From the NCBI GenBank assembly GCA_045533555.1, contig JAZSHZ010000108.1:1-25446 (forward strand): 25,446 nt of DNA, read 5' to 3'. A program made the translations under genes and the position numbers. The notes beneath the pieces were generated by a model, which saw nothing but the letters and a program-made list of their open reading frames with translations, was not told the DNA's origin and ran no database searches. Numbering within the stretch: the stretch's first letter is position 1; each line of letters opens with the position of its first letter. Positions 7,362-15,515 of this stretch are shown piece by piece. This DNA is from SIG480 sp045533555. GTDB taxonomy: Bacteria; Bacillota; Clostridia; Oscillospirales; JAAYXM01.

Positions 7362-9140
7362 TTAGCCAAGTCTTGACTTGAGGCCTTCGAGCTGATCGTA
7401 CATTTCCTTCGGCATTCTGTTGCCGACGCTCTGAATCTTTGCATAGAACTCTTCGAGGTTCGCTGCATCTTCCTTCCAGAGGTCTGCATCGACGGAGAGG
7501 ATTTCATTGAGGATATCCATTGTTACTTCATCCTCGATGCCCTCACGGTTGATGTCCTCAGCCTTCGGAACATAACCGATTGCTGTCTCGTTTGCGCCGA
7601 TCTCATCGTCGCAACGCTTGAGGATCCATTCGAGAACGCGGAGGTTATCGCCGAATCCCGGCCAGAGGAACTTGCCGTCCTCATCAGTTCTGAACCAGTT
7701 TGTGTTAAAGATCTTCGGCTTCTTTGTGATCTTCTCGCCCATTTCGATCCAATGTGCGAAGTAGTCACCCATATTGTAGCCGCAGAACGGAAGCATAGCC
7801 ATCGGGTCACGACGGACAACGCCGACTGCACCTGCAGCTGCAGCTGTTGTTTCGGAAGCCATAGCAGAACCTACGAATACACCGTGGTTCCAGTCGAAGG
7901 ACTGGTAAACGAGCGGAGCAGTCTTAGCGCGGCGGCCGCCGAATACGATTGCGGATATCGGAACACCCTTGAGGCTCTCAAATTCCGGAGAGATGCACGG
8001 GCATTCGCTAGCCGGAGCTGTGAAGCGGCTGTTCGGATGTGCACCCTTCTCGCCGGACTCGCAATCCCACGGCTCGCCCTTCCAGTTGATAGCGTTCTTC
8101 GGCGGGTTCTTATCAAGGCCTTCCCACCAAACTGTGTTGTCCTCTGTGTTATGAACAACGTTTGTGAAGATCGTTCCCTGCTGGCATGTTGCGAGAGCAT
8201 TCGGGTTGGACTTCTTGTTTGTTCCCGGTGCAACGCCGAAGAAGCCTGCTTCGGGGTTGATAGCCCAGAGACGGCCGTCATCGCCGACGCGGAGCCATGC
8301 AATATCGTCACCTACGCACTCAACTTCATAGCCCTTGTCAGCATAAGCCTTCGGGGGGATGAGCATAGCGAGGTTTGTCTTACCGCAAGCAGACGGGAAT
8401 GCTGCTGCGATGTATTTCTTCTCACCGTTCGGAGCCTTGACGCCGAGGATGAGCATATGCTCAGCCATCCAGCCTTCGTTGCGGCCCTGATAGGAAGCGA
8501 TACGGAGAGCAAAGCACTTCTTACCGAGAAGAACGTTGCCGCCGTAACCGGAGTTGATTGACCAGATTGTATTGTCCTGCGGGAACTGTACAATGTATCT
8601 CTCTTCCGGATTCATTGTTGCACGGCTGTGGAGACCGTGAACGAAATCTGCGCTGTCGCCGAGGTTGTCAAGAACAGCCTTGCCGATGCGAGTCATAATC
8701 TTCATGTTGAGAACAACATAGATAGAGTCGGTGATCTCGATACCTGCCTTAGCAAACGGAGAGCCGACAACACCCATGGAGAACGGAAGAACATACATTG
8801 TTCTGCCCTTCATGCTGCCGTCATAAAGCTTTGTGAGCTTTGCATACATCTCAGCGGGATCCATCCAGTTGTTTGTTGCGCCTGCTTCTTCCTTTGTCGG
8901 AGCGCAGATGAATGTACGGTCTTCGACACGTGCAACGTCATCGATAGCCGTTCTGTGGAGATAGCAACCCGGAAGCTTTTCCTGGTTGAGCTTAATCATC
9001 TCGCCTGTTGCGCAAGCTTCAGCGCGGAGTGCTTCGAGCTGCTCCTCGCTGCCGTCGATCCAAACGACAGTGTCAGGCTTAACCAATTCGGTGATTTCCT
9101 TAACCCAATCGTTTACATACTTGTTTGTTGTTAAACTCAT
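7362..9140 (-). CDS. pckG: Phosphoenolpyruvate carboxykinase (GTP)
   Basis: A 592-residue GTP-type PEPCK, which interconverts oxaloacetate + GTP and PEP + CO2 + GDP. The kinase loop FPSACGKTNLAM (248-259) contains the reactive cysteine of GTP enzymes, and the GDDIAWLRVGDDGRLWAINPE and PEAGFFGVAPGTN regions, IFGGRRAKTAPLVYQ, and the C-terminal nucleotide-binding FNTNWFRTDEDGKFLWPGF are all present. Full length for the family. In fermentative Clostridia it can run in the carboxylating direction or support gluconeogenesis. Codon use is uniform and G+C-rich compared with the A+T-rich surroundings, consistent with high expression. AAAGGGG precedes the ATG at 9138-9140. It is a single-gene unit between a terminator and its own promoter. 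Confidence 0.97.
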   Translation of the reverse strand: MSLTTNKYVNDWVKEITELVKPDTVVWIDGSEEQLEALRAEACATGEMIKLNQEKLPGCYLHRTAIDDVARVEDRTFICAPTKEEAGATNNWMDPAEMYAKLTKLYDGSMKGRTMYVLPFSMGVVGSPFAKAGIEITDSIYVVLNMKIMTRIGKAVLDNLGDSADFVHGLHSRATMNPEERYIVQFPQDNTIWSINSGYGGNVLLGKKCFALRIASYQGRNEGWMAEHMLILGVKAPNGEKKYIAAAFPSACGKTNLAMLIPPKAYADKGYEVECVGDDIAWLRVGDDGRLWAINPEAGFFGVAPGTNKKSNPNALATCQQGTIFTNVVHNTEDNTVWWEGLDKNPPKNAINWKGEPWDCESGEKGAHPNSRFTAPASECPCISPEFESLKGVPISAIVFGGRRAKTAPLVYQSFDWNHGVFVGSAMASETTAAAAGAVGVVRRDPMAMLPFCGYNMGDYFAHWIEMGEKITKKPKIFNTNWFRTDEDGKFLWPGFGDNLRVLEWILKRCDDEIGANETAIGYVPKAEDINREGIEDEVTMDILNEILSVDADLWKEDAANLEEFYAKIQSVGNRMPKEMYDQLEGLKSRLG

Positions 9141-9474
9141 TGTTATGTTAACCCCTTTCGTTTTAACTGCAATTTTTGCTATTTACTATTTTATTATGTT
9201 TTCGTGCAAATATCAAGAGCAATTTGGAAGAAAATCAATTATTTAACAAAAAATTTTTATACATTTTGACGATAACGGTATTTTCGGGCAAATTTTACAT
9301 CGCAAAAACCGCCTTTTACGGCTCATTTTTCCCATCCATTTCCCCCTTTCAATAATTTTTTCTCACTTTCTTTCTTTTTATTCATCTTTCATCAACCATT
9401 TCCCGTGCTTGTTTTCAGCATTCTCCGTTTATACTTTGTTTCATAAAAATAATATGAAAGGACACAATGTTATC
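9141..9474. other. Intergenic region between divergent pckG and spoIIE
   Basis: This 334-bp A+T-rich gap holds the pckG promoter (9188-9216) and, nearer spoIIE, a weak TTGTTT (9409-9414) / TATACT (9430-9435) pair with a 15-nt spacer. Pyrimidine tracts dominate 9340-9390. I see no convincing Spo0A box, hairpin or small gene. Confidence 0.5.
9188..9216 (-). promoter_or_regulatory. Putative pckG promoter
   Basis: On the minus strand, TTGATA (9211-9216), a 17-nt spacer and TAAAAT (9188-9193), 47 nt upstream of the pckG start. Each hexamer differs from consensus by one base and the spacing is ideal. Confidence 0.6.
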
Positions 9475-11793
9475 ATGGATGTCAAAAAAGAAAGAAGATC
9501 AAAAGCTTTTATGGTTTTTGCAAAATCGCTCATCACCTCTCCGCGCGCCGCGCCACTCCTCTGCCTTCCGCTGAAATTTCTCGGCGGTTTCATCATATCC
9601 CGCGCAGTTGTTTTCGGAAACTCCGCCCCTTTCGGGCTTTCATTCTGCGCCGTATCATCCGCACTTCCCTCCGCTGTTGCATCACTTCTCGGCGCAAGCT
9701 TCGGCTATCTCTCGCTTCTCGATGATATCAATTCTCTCAAATACATAGCCTGCGCGATTCTCATCTTTACCGCTCGCTTCGTCTTCGGTGAAACGAGTCT
9801 TTCAAAGCATCGGCTTTTCGCACCGCTTTCCGTTCTTATCCCGTTTCTCTGCATTGACTTTGTCTTTGTTCTCGATTCGGGTTTTGCGCTCCATGACACG
9901 GCGGTTTCAGCATTTGAGATCGCGGCGGCAACTGTGTTCGCGGCATTTACATTTCCCGCGGAGAATGCACTCACGCATCCGAAAAGCCTTGCGCTTTCGT
10001 TTTTTTCGTATGCCGCTGTTTTCTCCGTTGCAGTGTTCGGCTTGACCTTACCGGGCGGTTTCTCCGCCGGAAGAGCATTTGCCTTTCTTTTTATTCTTCT
10101 CACCTCTGCTTGCGGAGGCGCGGGCGCATCTGCGCTCATTTCGGGAGTTTTCGGAATCGCGCTTTCCCTTGCCGCGTCCTCTCCGGAGCCATGCATCATA
10201 TATGTCATTTTCGGAATTTTCTCATCTCTCGGAATCGGGAAAGGAAAGCTCTGCGCGGCGGTTACAGGCGGTCTTTCCGCGCTTTTCGTCTCGGTTTGCC
10301 TGAATCCCGCTTCGCTTTTCCCGATGCTTTCGGAGCTTTTGCTCTCCTCATTCTTATTCTTCCCGCTCGCAGGGATATTCCCGCGCTTTGCGCATCGTTT
10401 CTTCATCCGTGAAAAAGCAGGTCGGGATTCTCATATCCGTTTATATGCCTCGGAGCGGCTCCGCATCGCGGCAAATGCCTTCGGAACTCTCGGCACGCTT
10501 ATCTCCGAAACGCGCAGGCGCAACCCGAAGGAATCAACCGTCGATATCCCTGCTCTGTTCAACCGCGCTTCAAAGGAGCTGTGCCGGGATTGCAAGCTCT
10601 GCTCGATATGCTGGGAACGCGATTATGAGGCGACGCGCGATGCACTCAACAACGCCGGCGAATCAATACGGAAAAACGGTACGCTCCGCTCAAAGGATTT
10701 TCCGATGTATTTTTCCTCGCGTTGCCTCCATATCGAGGATTTTATAAATTCGATAAACCGCGAAATATTCTCGATCCGCTATCGCAGGCTCTATGAAGGC
10801 AAGCTTCGCGAAAGCCACGAGCTTCTCACAAAACAATATGCCGAGGTCGCGGAAATATTCTCTTCGGTTTCGTCCGATATTGCCGATGCCGCGCGGTTTG
10901 ACGAGGAGGCTGAAAACTCCCTCCGCGATATTCTTGCATCCTTCGGAATTCTCTGTGAGACTGCCGTTTACCGTGATTCCCGCGGTCACAAAAACATCCA
11001 TCTCTGCGGCAAGGATCTGAATCCGGTTATTGAAAACTCCGAAAAATTTCTTGTTCATTTTTCTCTGGCAACGGAAACACAGCTCTCACCTCCGATAATC
11101 TCACACACAGAAATCCTCGATGATATAGTCATCCGCGAAAAGCCTCCGCTTCGCGCCCTCTTCGGCGCCGCGACAAAAAAGCGGGGCGATTCGGATATGA
11201 GCGGAGATTCCGGAAGCTTCTTTCACCCCGCAAACGGGATCTGCGCACTTCTTCTCTCGGACGGAATGGGCTCAGGCAAGCTCGCCGCCTGCGAGAGCGC
11301 AACGAGCATAAGACTTCTTGAGGATCTTCTCAGATCCGATATACCGCCCGCACGCGCACTGCAGACGCTCCACACGGCATTCTCGCTGAAAACGGAATAT
11401 TCGGGATCCTTTGCGACGCTTGACCTTGCATATATTGACCTGTTTTCCGGCGTCTGCGATATATTCAAATTCGGCGGCGCGCCGACATATATCAAACGCG
11501 GAGAAAAGCTTCGCAGGATAAGCACAAGCTCACTCCCCGCAGGGATGAGCATCGGCTCGGCTTCCGAGCCCGATAAGACAACGCTGACACTCCTTCCCGG
11601 CGATTATCTCATAATGACGAGCGACGGCATATGCGACGGTGATGAAGAATCGGGATTCCCCGAATTTCTCTCAAAGACGGAGGCTGAATCTCCGAAGATG
11701 CTCGCTGATGCGATCGCCGCTTTTTCGCTTGCCACCTGCGGAAAGAACGATGATATGACCGTCGCGGTAATTGAAATTTCAGAAAATGAATAA
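9475..11793 (+). CDS. spoIIE: Stage II sporulation protein E (SpoIIE) phosphatase
   Basis: A 772-residue protein. Roughly the first 320 residues are a run of hydrophobic membrane segments (for example LCLPLKFLGGFIISRAVVFG and LLSSFLFFPLAGIF), followed by a cytoplasmic linker with CRDCKLCSICW. The C-terminal PP2C domain starts near the metal-binding loop SDGMGSG (595-601) and includes a second TSDGICDGDE loop and the closing KNDDMTVAV. SpoIIE dephosphorylates SpoIIAA to activate sigma-F in the forespore and helps place the polar septum. This architecture is specific to endospore formers. Start: ATG 9475, behind GAAAGGA with a long 12-nt gap; ATG 9454 in frame is an alternative. It is transcribed away from pckG. 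Confidence 0.92.
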   Translation: MDVKKERRSKAFMVFAKSLITSPRAAPLLCLPLKFLGGFIISRAVVFGNSAPFGLSFCAVSSALPSAVASLLGASFGYLSLLDDINSLKYIACAILIFTARFVFGETSLSKHRLFAPLSVLIPFLCIDFVFVLDSGFALHDTAVSAFEIAAATVFAAFTFPAENALTHPKSLALSFFSYAAVFSVAVFGLTLPGGFSAGRAFAFLFILLTSACGGAGASALISGVFGIALSLAASSPEPCIIYVIFGIFSSLGIGKGKLCAAVTGGLSALFVSVCLNPASLFPMLSELLLSSFLFFPLAGIFPRFAHRFFIREKAGRDSHIRLYASERLRIAANAFGTLGTLISETRRRNPKESTVDIPALFNRASKELCRDCKLCSICWERDYEATRDALNNAGESIRKNGTLRSKDFPMYFSSRCLHIEDFINSINREIFSIRYRRLYEGKLRESHELLTKQYAEVAEIFSSVSSDIADAARFDEEAENSLRDILASFGILCETAVYRDSRGHKNIHLCGKDLNPVIENSEKFLVHFSLATETQLSPPIISHTEILDDIVIREKPPLRALFGAATKKRGDSDMSGDSGSFFHPANGICALLLSDGMGSGKLAACESATSIRLLEDLLRSDIPPARALQTLHTAFSLKTEYSGSFATLDLAYIDLFSGVCDIFKFGGAPTYIKRGEKLRRISTSSLPAGMSIGSASEPDKTTLTLLPGDYLIMTSDGICDGDEESGFPEFLSKTEAESPKMLADAIAAFSLATCGKNDDMTVAVIEISENE

Positions 11794-11849
11794 ATACCCA
11801 TGCTTACGGAAATAATCAAACATATAATATAAATGCGGAGGGGTCGGCA

Positions 11850-12131
11850 ATGGTCAAGGGTGTTTCAAAGAGGGTTATCGTCGTCAGGACGCCGGATGAC
11901 AGTCTTTTCGCCGAGGCGATTTTCATCCTGAACGAAAGCGCACTCGACGGAGGCGCAAGGGATTCGGATTCCGTTCTGCGCGAGGCCTGCGCCGTTGCGG
12001 ATGATTTTGTCCTGCAGAATTGCGAAGGTAAAAAAAAGCGGTGCATCCGTGGCGCACTTCGACCAGTTATTATGAGCAATCTCATTATCATTACGGCAAT
12101 GACTCTTCTTTATCTCATATTCCTCTGTTAA
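11850..12131 (+). CDS. Small tail-anchored protein of unknown function
   Basis: A 93-residue protein with an excellent ribosome site (GGAGGGG, 11837-11843). The N-terminal 70 residues are soluble (RVIVVRTPDDSLFAEAIFIL, then a short helical stretch LREACAVADDFVL and a basic patch KKKRCIRG). The C-terminus is one hydrophobic segment (SNLIIITAMTLLYLIFLC), giving a tail-anchored, N-in topology. I recall similar short proteins in many Clostridia, sometimes misannotated as a translation factor; no function is established. It lies 56 nt after spoIIE on the same strand and before a strong terminator, so it may be co-transcribed with spoIIE and have a sporulation-linked role (inference). Confidence 0.78.
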   Translation: MVKGVSKRVIVVRTPDDSLFAEAIFILNESALDGGARDSDSVLREACAVADDFVLQNCEGKKKRCIRGALRPVIMSNLIIITAMTLLYLIFLC

Positions 12132-12148
12132 GAAATAAAAAAAACGAA

Positions 12149-12195
12149 TAACCCGCAAAATCGCCGTTCACGAAGCGCGGCGGTTTCGCGGGTTA
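12149..12195 (+). terminator. Terminator after spoIIE unit
   Basis: TAACCCGC (12149-12156) pairs with GCGGGTTA (12188-12195), and the inner AAATCGCCG (12158-12166) pairs with CGGCGGTTT (12178-12186) with one wobble, giving about 17 paired bases. CTTCTTTTAT follows. Confidence 0.8.
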
Positions 12196-12219
12196 CTTCT
12201 TTTATAGCTCCGACATATA

Positions 12220-12248
12220 TTGACAAGTTTAATATTTTCATATATAAT
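12220..12248 (+). promoter_or_regulatory. Consensus promoter of the hydrogenase operon
   Basis: TTGACA (12220-12225), a 17-nt spacer and TATAAT (12243-12248): both hexamers and the spacing are perfect for sigma-A. It lies about 130 nt upstream of the first hydrogenase gene, leaving a long untranslated leader. No Rex-type TTGTTAA palindrome was seen over it. Confidence 0.82.
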
Positions 12249-12255
12249 ACCTACA

Positions 12256-12375
12256 ATAATAAATAATACCGGAAGCTGTCTTCCGCGCAAATCAAGATAT
12301 TATAAATTCTTATATCTTGATCAAAGCAACGGAAACTGTCGGCAGCTTTCTCTCTCAGGAAAGGAGATTTTTAAG
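12256..12375 (+). promoter_or_regulatory. Structured 5' leader of hydCBA
   Basis: The 120-nt leader contains a perfect 10-bp hairpin, ATCAAGATAT (12291-12300) with ATATCTTGAT (12312-12321). An outer long-range pairing is possible between GGAAGCTGTC (12271-12280) and GGCAGCTTTC (12341-12350), with two G-U pairs. The outer helix ends 8 nt before the GGAAAGGAG that serves the GTG start. I do not recognise a known riboswitch class. It could modulate translation or mRNA stability, but no function is shown. Confidence 0.45.
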
Positions 12376-12861
12376 GTGCAGAACAATTTCGATTTCACAA
12401 TAGTTGATGCAATCATCGAAGCTCACGATTGCAAGCAGCAGGCAATCATCGCCATTCTGCAGGAAGTTCAGGAGCATTACCACTATCTTCCGCAGGAGGT
12501 CTTCCCCCGTCTTGCAAAAAAGCTTGATATGAGCGAAGCGAGAATCTATAGTGTTGCGACGTTTTATGAGAATTTCTCGCTTGAGCCGAAGGGCAAATAT
12601 GTCATCAAAATTTGCGACGGAACGGCTTGCCATGTCCGCCATTCACTTCCGATTCTTGAGCGTTTCCGCCAGGAGCTCGGTCTGAGTGCTGACAAGCACA
12701 CAACAGACGATCTTAACTTCACGGTTGAGACGGTTTCCTGCCTTGGTGCTTGCGGCCTTGCTCCGGTCATTATGGTCAATGAGGATGTTTATTCGGCTAT
12801 GACTCCGGACAAGGCATCCGAACTCATCAAAAAGCTTAAGGAGGAACTTGCAAATGCTTAA
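12376..12861 (+). CDS. hydC: NADH-linked [FeFe] hydrogenase subunit, NuoE/HydC type
   Basis: A 161-residue thioredoxin-fold [2Fe-2S] subunit homologous to NuoE and HydC/HndA. The cluster ligands are visible as CDGTAC (C-x4-C) and CLGAC (C-x3-C) in the C-terminal half, and the N-terminal helical bundle (AIIAILQEVQEHYHYLP) is typical. It relays electrons in the trimeric NAD(H)/ferredoxin-linked hydrogenase. I chose the GTG at 12376, preceded by GGAAAGGAGATTTTTAAG; the frame is open upstream to 12220, but that part overlaps the promoter and leader. First gene of the operon, overlapping the next by 8 nt. Confidence 0.92.
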   Translation: MQNNFDFTIVDAIIEAHDCKQQAIIAILQEVQEHYHYLPQEVFPRLAKKLDMSEARIYSVATFYENFSLEPKGKYVIKICDGTACHVRHSLPILERFRQELGLSADKHTTDDLNFTVETVSCLGACGLAPVIMVNEDVYSAMTPDKASELIKKLKEELANA

Positions 12862-14728
12862 ATCGAGAAGCGAACTTTCCGCACTTCGCGAAGAGTATGC
12901 AAAGGCATATGCCGCGCAATCAAAAAGAATCATCGTCTGCGCGGGTACGGGTTGCGTTGCAGGCGGCTCCATGAAGATATACGACAGATTGAAGGAGCTC
13001 CTTTCCGAGCGCGGTCTTTCCGTTGCCGTCGATCTCGAGGTCGATCCCCACGGCGACATTATTGACCTTAAAAAGAGCGGTTGCCACGGTTTCTGCGAAA
13101 TCGGCCCGCTTCTTCGCATAGACCCCGAAGGCTGGTTATACACAAAGGTTCAGCTTTCCGACTGCGAAGAGATCATTGAGAAAACAATTCTCGGCGGCGA
13201 ATATATCGACCGCCTCGCATACAAGTGCGGATGCGATATGTTCAAGAAGAACAGCGATATTCCGTTCTACAAGAATCAGACACACATCGTTCTCGATCAG
13301 TGCGGAACGATCAATGCGGATTCCATCCGCGAATATATTGCCGTCGGCGGATATACCGCTTTGGAAAAGGCACTTTTCGAGATGTCTCCCGAATCCATAA
13401 CGGATGAGATCAAAAAATCCAATCTCCGTGGTCGAGGCGGCGGCGGTTTCCCCGCAGGTCGCAAGTGGGAGCAGGTCCGCCGTCAGAACTCCGCACAGAA
13501 ATACATAGTCTGTAACGGCGACGAGGGCGATCCCGGCGCATTTATGGACGGAAGCATTATGGGTGGCGATCCCCACAGAATGATCGAGGGTATGATCATC
13601 GCCGGCATCGCGTGCGGCGCAAGCGAGGGTTATATCTATGTCCGCGCTGAATATCCGCTCGCCGTTGAGCGACTCCGCACAGCCATTTCACAGGCAGAAG
13701 AGCTCGGCCTTCTCGGCGAAAACATTCTCGGAACCGAATTCACTTTCAATCTCCATATCAGCCGCGGCGCAGGTGCATTCGTCTGCGGCGAGGGCAGTGC
13801 GCTCACCGCATCCATCGAGGGCAAGCGCGGCTTCCCGCGCGTCAAACCCCCGCGCACGGTTGAACACGGTCTCTTCGACAAGCCTACCGTTCTCAACAAC
13901 GTTGAGACCTTCGCAAACGTTCCGCTCATTATCACCAATGGTGCTGACTGGTATCTCGGCATAGGAACAGAAAAGAGCCCGGGAACAAAGGCATTCGCAC
14001 TTACGGGAAATATTATGAACACCGGCCTTATCGAAGTCCCGATGGGAACGACTCTCCGCGAAATAATCTTCGGTATCGGCGGCGGAATGCGCGACGGTGC
14101 GCAGTTCAAAGCAGTCCAGATCGGCGGGCCGAGCGGCGCTTGCTTAACTGCCGAGCATCTCGATCTCCCGCTCGACTTTGACACACTCAAGGGTGTCGGC
14201 GCGATGATCGGCTCTGGCGGTCTCGTTGTTATGGATGATAAGACCTGCATGGTTGAGGTTGCGCGCTTCTTCATGAACTTCACGCAGAATGAATCCTGCG
14301 GAAAATGCGTTCCCTGCCGCGAAGGCACAAAGCGTATGCTTGAGATTCTCGAGCGCATAGTTGCAGGTGAGGGACGCGACGGCGACATCGAGCTTCTCGA
14401 AGAGCTTGCGGACACGATTGTCCACACGGCTCTTTGCGGTCTCGGCAAATCCGCTCCCAACCCGATCATCAGCACAATAAAGAACTTCCGCGAGGAATAT
14501 GAGGCTCATATATATGAAAAGCGCTGCCCCGCGGGTGCTTGCCAGAAGCTCAAGAAGATCTATATCGATCCCGAGCTCTGTAAGGGTTGCTCGAAGTGTG
14601 CGCGTCAGTGCCCTGTCGATGCAATCTCGGGCAAAATCAAAGAACCGTTTACAATCGATCTTTCAAAATGTATCCGTTGCGGCAGCTGTCTTGATGCTTG
14701 CCCGTTCAAGGCTATAAAGGAGGCTTAA
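12854..14728 (+). CDS. hydB: NADH-linked [FeFe] hydrogenase flavoprotein subunit, NuoF/HydB type
   Basis: A 624-residue flavoprotein that binds NAD(H) and FMN. Domains in order: a thioredoxin-like [2Fe-2S] domain (C29-x4-C34 and C77-x3-C81); the FMN/NADH core with RGRGGGGFPAGRKWE, CNGDEGDPGAF and the HISRGAGAFVCGEGSAL loop; the NuoF [4Fe-4S] motif SCGKCVPCREGTKR; and a C-terminal two-cluster ferredoxin domain (CKGCSKCARQCP and CIRCGSCLDACP). This is the architecture of HydB/HndC from electron-bifurcating hydrogenases, longer than complex I NuoF. Start ATG 12854, with AAGGAGG at 12838-12844; the stop is 4 nt before hydA. No defects seen. Confidence 0.95.
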   Translation: MLKSRSELSALREEYAKAYAAQSKRIIVCAGTGCVAGGSMKIYDRLKELLSERGLSVAVDLEVDPHGDIIDLKKSGCHGFCEIGPLLRIDPEGWLYTKVQLSDCEEIIEKTILGGEYIDRLAYKCGCDMFKKNSDIPFYKNQTHIVLDQCGTINADSIREYIAVGGYTALEKALFEMSPESITDEIKKSNLRGRGGGGFPAGRKWEQVRRQNSAQKYIVCNGDEGDPGAFMDGSIMGGDPHRMIEGMIIAGIACGASEGYIYVRAEYPLAVERLRTAISQAEELGLLGENILGTEFTFNLHISRGAGAFVCGEGSALTASIEGKRGFPRVKPPRTVEHGLFDKPTVLNNVETFANVPLIITNGADWYLGIGTEKSPGTKAFALTGNIMNTGLIEVPMGTTLREIIFGIGGGMRDGAQFKAVQIGGPSGACLTAEHLDLPLDFDTLKGVGAMIGSGGLVVMDDKTCMVEVARFFMNFTQNESCGKCVPCREGTKRMLEILERIVAGEGRDGDIELLEELADTIVHTALCGLGKSAPNPIISTIKNFREEYEAHIYEKRCPAGACQKLKKIYIDPELCKGCSKCARQCPVDAISGKIKEPFTIDLSKCIRCGSCLDACPFKAIKEA

Positions 14729-14732
14729 GAAT

Positions 14733-15494
14733 ATGTCCAACAAAGAATATATCACAGTTGACGGTATTCCCGTGCCGATAGAAGGAGAAAAGAACCTCCT
14801 CGAAGTTATCAGAAAAGCAGGCATAAAGCTTCCGACCTTCTGCTATCATTCCGACCTTTCCATCTACGGTGCTTGCCGTATGTGTATGGTTGAAAACGAA
14901 TGGGGCGGCCTCGATGCGGCTTGCTCGACTCCGCCGAAGCCCGGAATGAAGATCAGGACGAACACGGAAAGACTTCGCCGCTATCGCCGCAATATTCTCG
15001 AGCTTATCATCGCAAACCACTGCAATGACTGCACAACCTGCAAGAACAACCTTCGTTGCAAGCTCCAGGATCTTGCAATGAGATATAATATTGACGGTGT
15101 CCGCTTCCCGAATACATCGGGAAATGCTCGCCCGAAGGACGAATCCTCCGATTCGATAACAAGCGATCCTTCAAAATGCATCCTCTGCGGCGACTGCGTC
15201 AGAGTCTGCCACGAGGTTCAGAATGTCGGCGCGATCGACTTTGCATTCCGTGGCTCAAAAATGAGCATCAGCACGGCTTTCGGAAAACCGCTTTCCGAAT
15301 CGCCCTGCGTAGGCTGCGGTCAGTGCGTTGCCATCTGCCCGACAGGTGCACTCGTTGTTAAAAATCATATCTCTTCCGTCTGGAAAGCAGTTGATAATCC
15401 CGAGCTTAAGACGACAGTTCAGATTGCACCCGCAGTCCGTGTCGCTGTCGGAAAAGAACTCGGTGTCCGCGAAGGCGAAAATGTTATGGGCTAG
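14733..15494 (+). CDS. hydA: [FeFe] hydrogenase catalytic subunit, N-terminal cluster part (stopped by TAG)
   Basis: 253 residues up to an in-frame TAG. The accessory electron-transfer region of HydA/HndD is intact: a [2Fe-2S] domain (C37, C48, C51, C64), the histidine-ligated [4Fe-4S] motif H96-x3-C100-x2-C103-x5-C109, and two [4Fe-4S] motifs (CILCGDCVRVCHE and CVGCGQCVAICP). The H-domain has just begun (VQIAPAVRVAVGKELG) when the frame stops after GENVMG. The same frame continues after the stop with IVAALRLMGFDEVYD, exactly as in intact homologues, so this and the next entry are one gene of 561 codons split by a single base. A site AGGAGG lies at the hydB end, 4 nt of spacer follow its stop. 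Confidence 0.9.
   Translation: MSNKEYITVDGIPVPIEGEKNLLEVIRKAGIKLPTFCYHSDLSIYGACRMCMVENEWGGLDAACSTPPKPGMKIRTNTERLRRYRRNILELIIANHCNDCTTCKNNLRCKLQDLAMRYNIDGVRFPNTSGNARPKDESSDSITSDPSKCILCGDCVRVCHEVQNVGAIDFAFRGSKMSISTAFGKPLSESPCVGCGQCVAICPTGALVVKNHISSVWKAVDNPELKTTVQIAPAVRVAVGKELGVREGENVMG
15492..15494 (+). other. In-frame amber codon interrupting hydA
   Basis: TAG at codon 254 of hydA. From memory, related hydrogenases have lysine in the corresponding GENVMGKIVAALR motif; AAG to TAG is one substitution. Coding character and family motifs are unbroken on both sides and the phase is unchanged. It may be a real nonsense mutation, a base-call error, or a recoded codon; the first two are far likelier. 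Confidence 0.8.
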
Positions 15495-15515
15495 ATCGTT
15501 GCGGCGCTTCGCCTT

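Noticed and set aside
7752..8561. Plus-strand open frame (269 codons) inside pckG
   Set aside because: Antisense to an intact PEPCK; cysteine- and arginine-rich nonsense translation typical of a shadow frame.
9705..10406. Minus-strand open frame (233 codons) inside spoIIE
   Set aside because: Antisense to the SpoIIE membrane domain; low-complexity translation with no start signal.
12220..12375. N-terminal extension of the HydC frame
   Set aside because: The frame is open to 12220, but this part coincides with a perfect promoter and a structured leader; the GTG at 12376 has the ribosome site and gives the normal family length.
13636..14475. Long minus-strand open frame (279 codons) inside hydB
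   Set aside because: Antisense shadow of a G+C-rich, strongly conserved gene; composition is arginine/serine/proline-rich without any motif.
15492..15494. Pyrrolysine insertion at the hydA TAG
   Set aside because: The substituted residue is usually lysine, which is suggestive, but there is no pyl gene in view, TAG ends two other genes here (XRE and HNH), and known pyrrolysine proteins are mainly methylamine methyltransferases. A mutation or sequencing error is simpler.
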